From Thiothrix sp. UBA5583 (GTDB lineage Bacteria > Pseudomonadota > Gammaproteobacteria > Thiotrichales > Thiotrichaceae), in NCBI GenBank assembly GCA_002425225.1, contig DILV01000015.1:1-64000 (forward strand): a DNA stretch of 64,000 bases, in the 5' to 3' direction. The notes under the pieces are model-generated. The model was not told the origin of the DNA, ran no database searches, and saw nothing but the letters and a program-made list of their open reading frames with translations. A program made the translations under genes and the position numbers. Positions 29,434-37,095 of this stretch are shown here, piece after piece (within the stretch, counting starts at the first letter, position 1; the number at the start of each line of letters is the position of its first letter).

Positions 29434-30298
29434 GTTGCATTCTCCCCGAAAACAAACTTGCCGCCACAATCATGACTGCCCCTGCCCACTCCTGCAAGGT
29501 CATGCGCTCAGCGGTCAGCCAGTAGGCCGCCAGTGCAGCTACCACCAGTTCAAACAGGAAAAGGACACTGGCCTGACTGGCAGGCAATCGCGCCACGCCG
29601 TATTGCACCGCATAAGTCACGGCGGCAATGGCAAGCGCCAATCCCAGCAACAAGCCGATGGCCTGCCCGGGCAATGCTGGCAACGCTGGTGTGGGGTAAA
29701 GCAGCCAACCGGCAGCCGTCAGCCAAGCCACACCTGCCCAGACTGCCACAGTTTTCACGCCATCACTGACGCTTGCCCCCAGATAACGGCCTGCCACTAC
29801 GCTCAGTGCAAAGGTCATGCCTGCTGACAAGCCCAGCCATTCGGCACGGTTGGCGGGCAATGGCAACCCGGCTTGTGGCTGCCACAACATCACCATTGCG
29901 CCGCCCAGTGACAGCAGGATAACCCACCAGCCGATGGCATTCAGGCGTTCCGCCAGCAGCAATCTTGCCAGCAGGACTGTCCACAACGGTGACAGGTAAA
30001 ACAGCAGCAACACACGCATGATTTCACCTTCCAGAGCGCCCAGCACGTAGCCGACATTGCTCCAGCCGGATGCCAGCCCCAACACCAGCAACCACAACCA
30101 GTAACGCCGCGCCTGTAGCAGGGCGTTGGCATAGCGCCAGCCAATCAGCAATAACGGCAGGGTGTAGACCAGGAAAATGGCGGGCAGCCCACCGATACCG
30201 AGGTTTTCCAGCAGGCGAAAGGGATACCAGAACAGGCCCCACAGGGTGGCGGAGAACAGCAGGGCTGCGACAGGAAGAAGGCGAATAGCTGAAGGCAT
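29423..30298 (-). CDS. EamA/DMT-family transporter
   Basis: 291-residue inner-membrane protein with about ten hydrophobic segments and an internal two-fold EamA repeat (GLFWYPFRLLENLG in the first half; SVLFLFELVVAALAAYWLTAERMTLQEWAGA in the second). The family exports or imports small metabolites. The substrate is unknown. It overlaps the downstream L,D-transpeptidase start. Confidence 0.88.
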   Translation of the reverse strand: MPSAIRLLPVAALLFSATLWGLFWYPFRLLENLGIGGLPAIFLVYTLPLLLIGWRYANALLQARRYWLWLLVLGLASGWSNVGYVLGALEGEIMRVLLLFYLSPLWTVLLARLLLAERLNAIGWWVILLSLGGAMVMLWQPQAGLPLPANRAEWLGLSAGMTFALSVVAGRYLGASVSDGVKTVAVWAGVAWLTAAGWLLYPTPALPALPGQAIGLLLGLALAIAAVTYAVQYGVARLPASQASVLFLFELVVAALAAYWLTAERMTLQEWAGAVMIVAASLFSGRMQHET

Positions 30299-30307
30299 TA
30301 TGCTTGT

Positions 30308-30511
30308 TTAGCCTGAAACCTCCTGAATCAATGCCATATCCTTGCGCAGCAATTCATTAATCAGTTTCTGCACATCAATACCCTTCGCCTTGGCTTTGAC
30401 AGAAAAATATTCACGCACATCTTCATCAAGATAGACAGGCAGGTTCAGTGTGGCGTTGGGGCGATAAAACTTGCCACGCTCGGCTTTGGAAAAATCGTAT
30501 TCTTCTTTCAT
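30308..30511 (-). CDS. brnA: BrnA-family antitoxin
   Basis: 67-residue antitoxin of type II toxin-antitoxin systems. It has the charged opening DFSKAERGKFY, then a ribbon-helix-helix-like LNLPVYLDEDVREYFSVKAKAKGIDVQKLINELLRK. It starts one base after the brnT stop, the usual toxin-first brnTA order. It presumably neutralises BrnT and represses the operon. Confidence 0.88.
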   Translation of the reverse strand: MKEEYDFSKAERGKFYRPNATLNLPVYLDEDVREYFSVKAKAKGIDVQKLINELLRKDMALIQEVSG

Positions 30512-30808
30512 TTAACCAGCCTCATACTGTTGCTGTTCATGCCGGGTTGCCGGTCTTGCTGAAATGATCCTGACGGTGATTGTCTGGTTATCATGATATT
30601 CCACCAGCGTGTGAACCACTACCAACAGACCAGATTTTCTAGTCTTACCGAGTGTTAGCCAACGTTCCTCGTCATCGCTATGGCTGTCATCAAACAGTGT
30701 CATTTGCAAAGGATCAAGGAACACTTCCGCTGCTTGCTCAAAACCAATACCGTGTTTACGTCGATTGGTTTCAGCCTTGAAGGGATTCCACTCAAAATTA
30801 TACTGCAC
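30512..30808 (-). CDS. brnT: BrnT-family ribonuclease toxin
   Basis: 98-residue RelE-fold toxin. The BrnT signature is FEWNPFKAETNRRKHGIGFEQAAEVF, followed by LTLGKTRKSGLLVVVHT and the C-terminal RIISARPATRHEQQQYE. The start is a GTG at 30808, decided by AAAGGAG at ideal spacing. Reading from an upstream ATG at 30901 would add about 30 basic residues not seen in the family. It is adjacent to the NACHT-FGE gene in an accessory island. Confidence 0.9.
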   Translation of the reverse strand: MQYNFEWNPFKAETNRRKHGIGFEQAAEVFLDPLQMTLFDDSHSDDEERWLTLGKTRKSGLLVVVHTLVEYHDNQTITVRIISARPATRHEQQQYEAG

Positions 30809-30941
30809 GGTGGCTCCTTTATTATTTTTTGCGCGTCGCCGCTTCGCGGCGTCCCTTGTCTTGACCCCAAGCATCCTACTACTACGGGCAAGCCGTGCCA
30901 ACGGAAAGGTTTTGAGAAATCAGAAGGTCAGCAATCAGAAA
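30809..30941. other. Intergenic region between NACHT-FGE gene and brnT
   Basis: 133 bases. It holds a small perfect hairpin (CGCCGC-TTC-GCGGCG, 30837-30851) and short A/T-rich direct repeats around 30918-30945 (TCAGAA copies). No gene seen. It may carry the brnTA promoter. Confidence 0.4.
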
Positions 30942-33791
30942 TCAGTCGCCAGCACCCAGCACCGCAGAAAAGCCAGGGAGAACTCTCTCTCCCAACACTA
31001 CTCGAAACCCCAGAATGGGGTCCCGGAGGTCGGGATGAGTCCCGACACGAAAAGCGCACCGCACGAGGTCGGTAGAATTGTACCAGGAACCGCCGCGAAG
31101 TATTTTATAATCAACAATATCAAGAGAATCACGCTCAAGCTCCTGTTCTTCCCATTGGTCATACTTGAAATCAGTACTATTGGCATCCTTGCCCCAACGA
31201 CTACTCGTCCACTCCCAGACATTGCCTGTCATATCATGTAAACCAAATGCCTTCCCCGCCGGAAACATTCCCACCGCTGAAGTTTGACCTATCTTGCCAT
31301 CATCATAATTCCCCATGCTGGCGTCGGCCTCATCCCCCCACGCATAACGCAGGCCCTGTTGGCCACGGGCAGCATATTCCCATTCAGCTTCAGTTGGCAG
31401 ACGGATTTGCGGCCTATCTACCACCCCTTCAGGTTTAATATCCGCCAGCAAATCATTCAGCCAAACGCTGTACACCAATGCCTCGAACCACGACACACCA
31501 ACCACAGGATGGTTATCAAGCCCCAACTTCCTATCCTTCCAGTAATAAGGCTGAAAACGCTTCCTATCGTTTTTCAGCCAGTTTTTATACGCATCACGGC
31601 TTTTCTCTGACCATGTCTCCAGCAACTTTTCGCCGACCATTTCCCCCGCAAGCCACAAACCGGCAGCTTCCGGCAGTTTTTCATGCCAAAAGGCTTTATC
31701 CTCATACATGCCTGCTTCGATGAAACAGCGATATTGGGCGTTTGTCACCGGATAACGGCTGATAAAGAATTCGGGCAAGGTTACATCATGGGCTGGCTTT
31801 TCGTCGTTGTAGCCCTCATCCCCTGTTGTCCCCATTTGGAATGTTCCCGCTGGAATCTTTGCCCAGTCAATGTCAGGGATAGTGTGTTTCTGCTCGCCCC
31901 GTTGACGCATGACAGGCAAACCGTTGACTTTTTTTACCGTCACACCGGGGCGCGGATCACCTATATCACTCAGGATGCGCCCCGCTCCGGCACGTTCCTG
32001 CATGTCGGCTTCGCCATTGCGCATCAAATCCTGCAAACCCTGCTGGACTTTGCGGGTCATGCGGTTGCCCAGTACCGTCACACCCACGTCATTCAAAGCT
32101 TCGCCCGCAAACAGGATATGGCCTGACTCACCAATGGCAAGCAATTCTTCCAGAATGCCGTTGGCTTTTTCAGGGGCAGTGTTCACCACCGACATGACCC
32201 CCAGCGACAGCAGCAGGGTTTCTTTCCAGTGTTCCGGTTGTTGCAGCAGTTCAGGGATGGTTTCACACAAGGCTTTTTCAGGCTCCAGTGCCAGACCGAA
32301 ACCGGCCAAATATTCCTCAAACGTCAGGTGGATGAAGCCATACTGTCGATGGCCTTTTTCGATCAGCAGGTTGGAGTATTTATGGACAGAATCAAGGAAA
32401 CCCTTTGACTGCTCATCTGCCTCCTTACGGGTATAACCATCTTCCTGATAGTAATCCAGCAGGTAATCACGCATGGCGTCTTCGTGGATCAGACCACCTT
32501 GCGGATTGGTTTTACGCAGATGCAAGGCCAGTTTCGCCAGCAAACGTTGGGTCGGGGAAAAGTCGATTTCCGGGCCGATAGGTTGTTTGTCGAGGCTACG
32601 GCTGCGGTTCCAGCTACGCAGCAGCGTTCCCATGTACAGGTTGTAAAGTTCTACCCGACGGTGTGGCAGCGTCACTCCTTGCCGCTTGATCAATGCCAAC
32701 AAGGATGCCAGTAACGGGTTGCCCGACAAACGCCGGATGCCGGTATTATTGCCAATCACTTGCAACAGGGATTGCAGTTCGTTTTCCGCCAGACGCTGGG
32801 CGTTTTCATGGCTCTCACCACCCGCCCATGCCAATTCAGCCGCCAGCGTAAATGCCTGGAAAAACCGCCCGATTTCCTCCTCATTCCAGTCATTCAGGGC
32901 AACTGTCTGCCAGCGCGGGTCACGCAGCGGGTAATCGCGGTAGCCGACAAACCGGCTGGTGACAACCATGCGGTTGCCGCTTTGTTGCTGGCTAGCCGGG
33001 TCAGGAATCCACGCCCGCACGAAGTCTTCTACTTGTGAGACGACCTTACCCCGGTTATTACCAACCTCATCCAGCCCATCCATCAGCACAACCGCTTTTT
33101 GCTGCTGGAGTGCTTCGGTGAACAAGCGTTGCAGCTTGTCCCTGTCCAGTTGGGTACGCTTGCACTGGAAATAGTCAGGCAGGAAATTTTCAAAACTGAT
33201 GCTGTCGCGCTCCAGTTCCTTGCTGTAGGCATTCAGGGGCAACAGGATGGGCAACGGCGCGTTGTCACGTTGCGCCAAACCTAATGCGAGCCGTTTCATG
33301 CTGGTGGATTTGCCGCTACCGGGGTCGCCGAGGATCACCAATGCCTGCTGGTTGTTGATCCATTGTTCAACGGGCAACGCAGAGGCTTCAGCTTTCAGGA
33401 TTTCCTGTTCCAGTGCATCAGGGTCACTGCCTGCCATTGCCTTGGCTCCACAATAATAGCGCCCGCCCAAACGATGCCATGACTCGCCATCCGGCGTATC
33501 CAGCCGGGCACGGAGTGGCACATACACCGCTTCCAACGTAACGCCGCTGGAGCCTTTCACCGCTTCGGCAATGCCATCAATTCCCTTGAAATCCAGATAT
33601 TTGTAGGTTTCAACGATATAACGGCGATATTCAGCAAGCTGCTGCTGCAATTCCTCATCGGTAAACTGCGGGCTGGCCTGATCACCGTAGAGGTTGATCA
33701 CCAGTTTTTCGATGGTGTTCTTGTCACCCTGCACGAAATCCTGATCGACTTCGACCTTGCCTTTGAAGAGCGTGTTAGCCTTGTCCAGCAT
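30942..33791 (-). CDS. NACHT-domain NTPase with C-terminal FGE-like (C-type lectin fold) variable domain
   Basis: About 949-residue NLR-like STAND protein. The N-terminus has an FVQGDK motif similar to peptides in effector-associated proteins. The NACHT Walker A is GDPGSGKST near residue 155, and Walker B VVLMDGLDE near 235. A helical middle follows with FIHLTFEEYLAG. A formylglycine-generating-enzyme/sulfatase-modifying-factor fold then starts near IPAGTFQMG and includes LPTEAEWEYAARG and GNVWEWTSSRW. The final part (30977-31098) is a hypervariable region copied from a template repeat at 34320-34441. The ATG at 33791 is preceded by GGTGGGAAAG; a GTG at 33800 is the alternative. It overlaps the upstream small membrane gene. 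Likely a phage or ligand sensor with a diversified binding face; inferred. Confidence 0.9.
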   Translation of the reverse strand: MLDKANTLFKGKVEVDQDFVQGDKNTIEKLVINLYGDQASPQFTDEELQQQLAEYRRYIVETYKYLDFKGIDGIAEAVKGSSGVTLEAVYVPLRARLDTPDGESWHRLGGRYYCGAKAMAGSDPDALEQEILKAEASALPVEQWINNQQALVILGDPGSGKSTSMKRLALGLAQRDNAPLPILLPLNAYSKELERDSISFENFLPDYFQCKRTQLDRDKLQRLFTEALQQQKAVVLMDGLDEVGNNRGKVVSQVEDFVRAWIPDPASQQQSGNRMVVTSRFVGYRDYPLRDPRWQTVALNDWNEEEIGRFFQAFTLAAELAWAGGESHENAQRLAENELQSLLQVIGNNTGIRRLSGNPLLASLLALIKRQGVTLPHRRVELYNLYMGTLLRSWNRSRSLDKQPIGPEIDFSPTQRLLAKLALHLRKTNPQGGLIHEDAMRDYLLDYYQEDGYTRKEADEQSKGFLDSVHKYSNLLIEKGHRQYGFIHLTFEEYLAGFGLALEPEKALCETIPELLQQPEHWKETLLLSLGVMSVVNTAPEKANGILEELLAIGESGHILFAGEALNDVGVTVLGNRMTRKVQQGLQDLMRNGEADMQERAGAGRILSDIGDPRPGVTVKKVNGLPVMRQRGEQKHTIPDIDWAKIPAGTFQMGTTGDEGYNDEKPAHDVTLPEFFISRYPVTNAQYRCFIEAGMYEDKAFWHEKLPEAAGLWLAGEMVGEKLLETWSEKSRDAYKNWLKNDRKRFQPYYWKDRKLGLDNHPVVGVSWFEALVYSVWLNDLLADIKPEGVVDRPQIRLPTEAEWEYAARGQQGLRYAWGDEADASMGNYDDGKIGQTSAVGMFPAGKAFGLHDMTGNVWEWTSSRWGKDANSTDFKYDQWEEQELERDSLDIVDYKILRGGSWYNSTDLVRCAFRVGTHPDLRDPILGFRVVLGERVLPGFSAVLGAGD
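30977..31098 (-). repeat. DGR variable region (VR)
   Basis: 122 bases inside the 3' end of the NACHT-FGE gene, encoding the lectin-fold face from RGGSWYNSTD to NPILGFRVV-like sequence (here [12 protein letters not shown]). Against the template repeat it differs at 17 positions: 16 at template-strand adenines and one T-to-A near the 3' end. The substitutions change 11 codons (Asn to Tyr, Leu, Val, Thr, Asp, Leu, Asp, Pro and Ile; Ile to Phe; Arg to Gly) and leave one silent. The 3' difference removes a TGA stop present in the template. Confidence 0.93.
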
Positions 33792-34125
33792 CTTTCCCAC
33801 CGTTTACCGTTTTGTTGCCCAAGGTAAGATCACCACCTACCAGAACATCTTTACGGAAGGTTGTCGTTGTCACATTGCCAGCCTGGGCTTTATCTGACTG
33901 CTTACCTTCGACAAAATGCCAGACCGCCGCAAAAAATGTCAGAATTACACCCAAAATTCCCAAACCTTTAGCAAGCATTTCCTCAATCTTGAGAATCCGC
34001 TCCATCCCCGCCGGATCAAGTGCAAGAACATGCTGGGTCAAGGCAAAGATTTCATCCGAGAAATGGAAAGCCACCCCTACCAATAGCGCCAATACCCAAA
34101 TAACCGCAATCAACCTCCAAACCAT
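33775..34125 (-). CDS. Small two-helix membrane protein, probable partner of NACHT-FGE sensor
   Basis: 116-residue protein. A first hydrophobic helix starts at the N-terminus (LIAVIWVLALLVGVAFHF). An amphipathic segment and a second helix (GLGILGVILTFFAAVWHF) follow. The tail has FRKDVLVGGDLTLGNKTVNGG, resembling the FVQGDK motif at the start of the downstream NACHT protein. AAAGGAG lies at good spacing. It overlaps the NACHT gene by 17 bases, so the two are translationally coupled. It is not like the DGR accessory protein Avd. A membrane effector role is inference. Confidence 0.7.
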   Translation of the reverse strand: MVWRLIAVIWVLALLVGVAFHFSDEIFALTQHVLALDPAGMERILKIEEMLAKGLGILGVILTFFAAVWHFVEGKQSDKAQAGNVTTTTFRKDVLVGGDLTLGNKTVNGGKDAGQG

Positions 34126-34319
34126 GACAACACTCCTTTCTTCGCCTCCTTCAAAAAACCCCGCACCGCGCCACCCAAGACAGGATGCGGAGTCACTTCG
34201 CTATTTGACCGGAGGGCAAACCGTCGCGATCCGGGTCGGGGCAAGCTGGCTATTGGTCATTGCACCACCGTCGGCTATCCGTGGATACACCGCTCTGCCG
34301 AATGCAAGCCGTTGACTAT
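34126..34319 (-). ncRNA. Candidate 3' spacer of the template-repeat RNA
   Basis: 194 bases between the template repeat and the small membrane gene without a credible gene. On the minus strand it contains a weak stem (CCGCA/TGCGG) followed by GGTTTTTTG near 34150-34190, a possible end of a template-repeat transcript. DGR systems require a spacer RNA downstream of the template. The role here is inferred. Confidence 0.3.
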
Positions 34320-34441
34320 GGAGAACTCACTCTCCCAACACTACTCGAAACCCCAGATTGTTGTTTCGGTTGTTGGGATGATTCCTGTTACGAATAGCGC
34401 ACCGCACGTTGTCGGTAGAATTGTTCCAGGAACCGCCGCGA
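34320..34441 (-). repeat. DGR template repeat (TR)
   Basis: 122 bases matching the variable region of the NACHT-FGE gene. Read on the minus strand it would encode an Asn-rich version (SWNNSTDN, then [11 protein letters not shown] and LGFRVV). This richness in AAC/AAT codons is typical of DGR templates. It has 31 adenines on that strand, and 16 of them are replaced in the variable region. It ends in an in-frame TGA that the variable region lacks. It lies just past the dsr operon terminator and is not part of a gene. Confidence 0.9.
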
Positions 34442-34516
34442 GTTGCCCCAACCCGCCATTAATCTGACCGATAAGCGGCAGTTTTGCAAATAAAACTTCA
34501 CAAGTTTTTTTACCCA

Positions 34517-34540
34517 CAAAAAAACCGGCACGCAGCCGGT
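34517..34540 (-). terminator. Rho-independent terminator of the dsr operon
   Basis: On the minus strand ACCGGC-TGCGT-GCCGGT is followed by a run of seven Ts. It starts about 24 bases after the dsrP stop, ending the dsr transcript before the template repeat. Confidence 0.92.
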
Positions 34541-34563
34541 CTCCTTGTTTCAACAGGTGGCAA

Positions 34564-35772
34564 TTACTTGCTATGTGGATCAGCCACTTTATCTGCCAGT
34601 GATTCTGGCAAGAAGCGCAACACCTTCACCCCGATAGTCACCATAACCAACGCGAGTGCAATACCACCAAGACCCAGCATCAACTCCCAAATACTTGGGG
34701 TATAGCTGTTAACCACACCATCAAAATAATCACTGGAAACTTCCGCACCAGGGAACAGCGTCAGCGGATACGCCTGCCCACCGACCAGAATCACATACAG
34801 TTGGGCAAAGCCACCCAGAATGGTGAAACCCGCTGCCAACAACAACGCCACACGGTTGTTCGCCAGCTTGCGGCAGAAAATCAGCGACAATGGCAGTAAG
34901 CTACCCAGCATGATTTGCCCTACCCAGAACAACTGGGTGTAAATACCGCCTTCAAACAAAATGAAGTAGGTTACACCCGCCCGTTGCGCGATATACAAAC
35001 CAGTCAACTGACGCGCCAATTCCAGCAGCAGCACACCACCGATGAACACCGCCAACAGGTAACGCAAACGGTTCAGCACCGCATCACCCAGCGGGCGACC
35101 AGTCCAAGTGTATGCAAAATACAGCACCAGAATGAACACTGCCAAGCCGAAGGCAAACGACATCACAATAAACAACGGCGCCATGACTGCCGAGTTATAG
35201 AAATCACGAGCCACCAAGAAACCGAAGATGGAACCTGTCCCCAGCGTCAGGATCAAGCGCCAGCTAAACGCGAAGAAACCGGCTGGCTTGTAGAACTTCT
35301 TGGCATGGCGATCCATCATCGTCCACACGTAAACCGCAGCCAACGCTAGGAAACCGTTGTAGAGAATGATGTTCCACGCAAAAATGGATTTGAAATTGTA
35401 AGTCGTCATTGCCACGATCAAACGGTCAGGGCGACCCAAATCCAGTACCAGTACAATCAGACCACCGATCAGCAGCGACATCGCCACCAGTGCCGACAAA
35501 CGTCCCATCGGCTGGTAAATGCCCTTGCCAAACACCGTACCGATCGAACCGACGTTCAATGCACCCGACGCCGCTACGATCAGGAAAATCGCAAACACGT
35601 GTGGCAACCCCCACACGATCTGGTTATTCATGCCGGTAACGTAATGCCCGTGGTGTTCGTTGTGGAAAAACGCCAATGCACCCAATGCCAGGAATGCACC
35701 CAATACCGCCAGCAGGATGAAAAATCCCTTACTTTCACGGGTTTCGCGGAAAGTGATAGATTGACTTGCCAT
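34564..35772 (-). CDS. dsrP: DsrP, integral membrane subunit of DsrMKJOP
   Basis: 402-residue NrfD/PsrC-type membrane protein, believed to exchange electrons between quinone and periplasmic DsrJO. It has about ten hydrophobic helices, e.g. GFFILLAVLGAFLALGALAFF-like and LGSLLPLSLIF. It opens after a short cytoplasmic tail and ends LADKVADPHSK. It is the last gene of the dsr cluster. It starts 18 bases after dsrO and is followed by a terminator. No dsrN, dsrR or dsrS follow within the window. Confidence 0.96.
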   Translation of the reverse strand: MASQSITFRETRESKGFFILLAVLGAFLALGALAFFHNEHHGHYVTGMNNQIVWGLPHVFAIFLIVAASGALNVGSIGTVFGKGIYQPMGRLSALVAMSLLIGGLIVLVLDLGRPDRLIVAMTTYNFKSIFAWNIILYNGFLALAAVYVWTMMDRHAKKFYKPAGFFAFSWRLILTLGTGSIFGFLVARDFYNSAVMAPLFIVMSFAFGLAVFILVLYFAYTWTGRPLGDAVLNRLRYLLAVFIGGVLLLELARQLTGLYIAQRAGVTYFILFEGGIYTQLFWVGQIMLGSLLPLSLIFCRKLANNRVALLLAAGFTILGGFAQLYVILVGGQAYPLTLFPGAEVSSDYFDGVVNSYTPSIWELMLGLGGIALALVMVTIGVKVLRFLPESLADKVADPHSK

Positions 35773-35789
35773 GGATTACTGCCCTTCCG

Positions 35790-36542
35790 TTAAATGCCGT
35801 AGTAACGCACACCAGTGTTCAAATTCAGGTCAGCACGGATTTGCTTGCCGCCCATCGCTTTGAGCTTCTGGCTGATGGTGCTGTTCGGGTCGTTGAGATC
35901 GCCGAACGTAACCGCATCCGGTGCTGCTTGCACACACGCTGGCAACTGCCCGTTATCCACCCGGTGGACGCACAGATTGCAGGATTCCACCGTGCCAATA
36001 CCACGCGGCGAATGCATTTTCTGATCGACCAGATGTTCATGCACAAAGCTACGCGCCTTGTAAGGGCAAGCCATCATACAGTAACGGCAACCGATGCAGA
36101 TATGCTTGTTGACTTGCACAATACCGTCAGCCCGCTTCATGGATGCCCCTGTCGGGCACACATCCACGCACGGCGGTTGTTCGCAATGCTGGCACATCAC
36201 CGGCAATTCAAAGCTGTTTTTGGTCAGCTTGTCGGTAACTTTCACCACCCGTGCCCAATGGGCTTTTTGCTCAGGGGCAGAATGCGGGTTGTTATCCCAA
36301 CCATGTTCTTTCTTGCAGGCGGCAACCATGCCACGCCCACCATCAGTGAGCCTGGTAACGTCAATCAGCATCCCCCAGCGCTTGGCACTGGTTACAGCTT
36401 GAGCCGGGTCTTTGGCAGCCACTTCACCGGCAGCATGGGCTTCACGCAGGATGAAACCGGGCGCAACCGTAGCAACGGCAGCAGCACCACCGAGTGCCGC
36501 CACAAAACGACGGCGGTATTCGTCAACACGGTTCTCGCTCAT
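35790..36542 (-). CDS. dsrO: DsrO, periplasmic ferredoxin-like subunit
   Basis: 250-residue iron-sulfur protein of the DsrMKJOP complex. A Tat-type signal (RRRFVAALGG with a hydrophobic core ending REAHA) indicates folded export. Several four-cysteine clusters follow: CQHCEQPPCVDVC, CIGCRYCMMAC and a later CNLCVHRVD. The start overlaps the dsrJ stop (ATGA). Function: electron transfer between DsrJ and DsrP. Confidence 0.96.
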   Translation of the reverse strand: MSENRVDEYRRRFVAALGGAAAVATVAPGFILREAHAAGEVAAKDPAQAVTSAKRWGMLIDVTRLTDGGRGMVAACKKEHGWDNNPHSAPEQKAHWARVVKVTDKLTKNSFELPVMCQHCEQPPCVDVCPTGASMKRADGIVQVNKHICIGCRYCMMACPYKARSFVHEHLVDQKMHSPRGIGTVESCNLCVHRVDNGQLPACVQAAPDAVTFGDLNDPNSTISQKLKAMGGKQIRADLNLNTGVRYYGI

Positions 36543-37057
36543 TTCGCAGCTCCTTGTACAGGTTGCGCTACCATCTGGACTTCTGCCGCTGACGGTGCTT
36601 GTGCAGCCGTCACACCTTGCGTGAAATGATGGGCTTCCGCACTTCCGACCTTGTGCTGGTAGTCCTGCATATCTGCTGCCGGGCGGTCAGCATGACACTG
36701 GAAACAGTCGATCTTTTGCCCAACTGCTGCGTGACAAGTAGTGCAGAAATGCTCGTCGTCACCGTAACGCAACGGCGAACCGTCGGCTTTGACCGGGGCA
36801 ACGTGGCAGTTGATGCACTCGTTCAGGCTGTGTTGCTTGGTACGGATACCTTCAATCATGGTTGCATCACGCTGGTGCATGAGCATGTCCATGTGTTTGG
36901 TACGGATCACGTTTTCCGGCTCAACGCATTCATTGGCCTTTTGCTTTGCTGTGGCAAGGTTGAGGTCAGCCTCGGTTGGGCCTTTGCTACAACCTGCCAG
37001 CAGCGTGGCTAAAGCCAGCGCTGATGCCAGAATTACCTTTGAAAACTTGCTAGTCAT
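36539..37057 (-). CDS. dsrJ: DsrJ, triheme cytochrome c
   Basis: 172-residue exported cytochrome. Three CxxCH heme sites are visible: CINCH, CTTCH and CFQCH. An N-terminal hydrophobic segment ends LATLLAGC, a good lipobox, so it may be lipidated or held by an uncleaved anchor. The ATG at 37057 is preceded by AGGAATCAGC; an upstream start at 37084 would extend past the signal. It is part of the DsrMKJOP complex. Redox partner candidates are DsrO and possibly a periplasmic sulfur substrate; inferred. Confidence 0.95.
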   Translation of the reverse strand: MTSKFSKVILASALALATLLAGCSKGPTEADLNLATAKQKANECVEPENVIRTKHMDMLMHQRDATMIEGIRTKQHSLNECINCHVAPVKADGSPLRYGDDEHFCTTCHAAVGQKIDCFQCHADRPAADMQDYQHKVGSAEAHHFTQGVTAAQAPSAAEVQMVAQPVQGAAK

Positions 37058-37095
37058 GCTGATTCCTGTCGAGCCTGCACTCAAGGCGCGGGTGA

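Noticed and set aside
30809..30901. Extension of BrnT to an upstream ATG
   Set aside because: The added residues are low-complexity basic sequence, and the GTG at 30808 has an AGGAG at ideal spacing.
33812..34315. Plus-strand open frame opposite the small membrane gene and spacer
   Set aside because: It mirrors the membrane protein gene, which has a good ribosome-binding site and two clear helices. No domain is visible in the plus frame.
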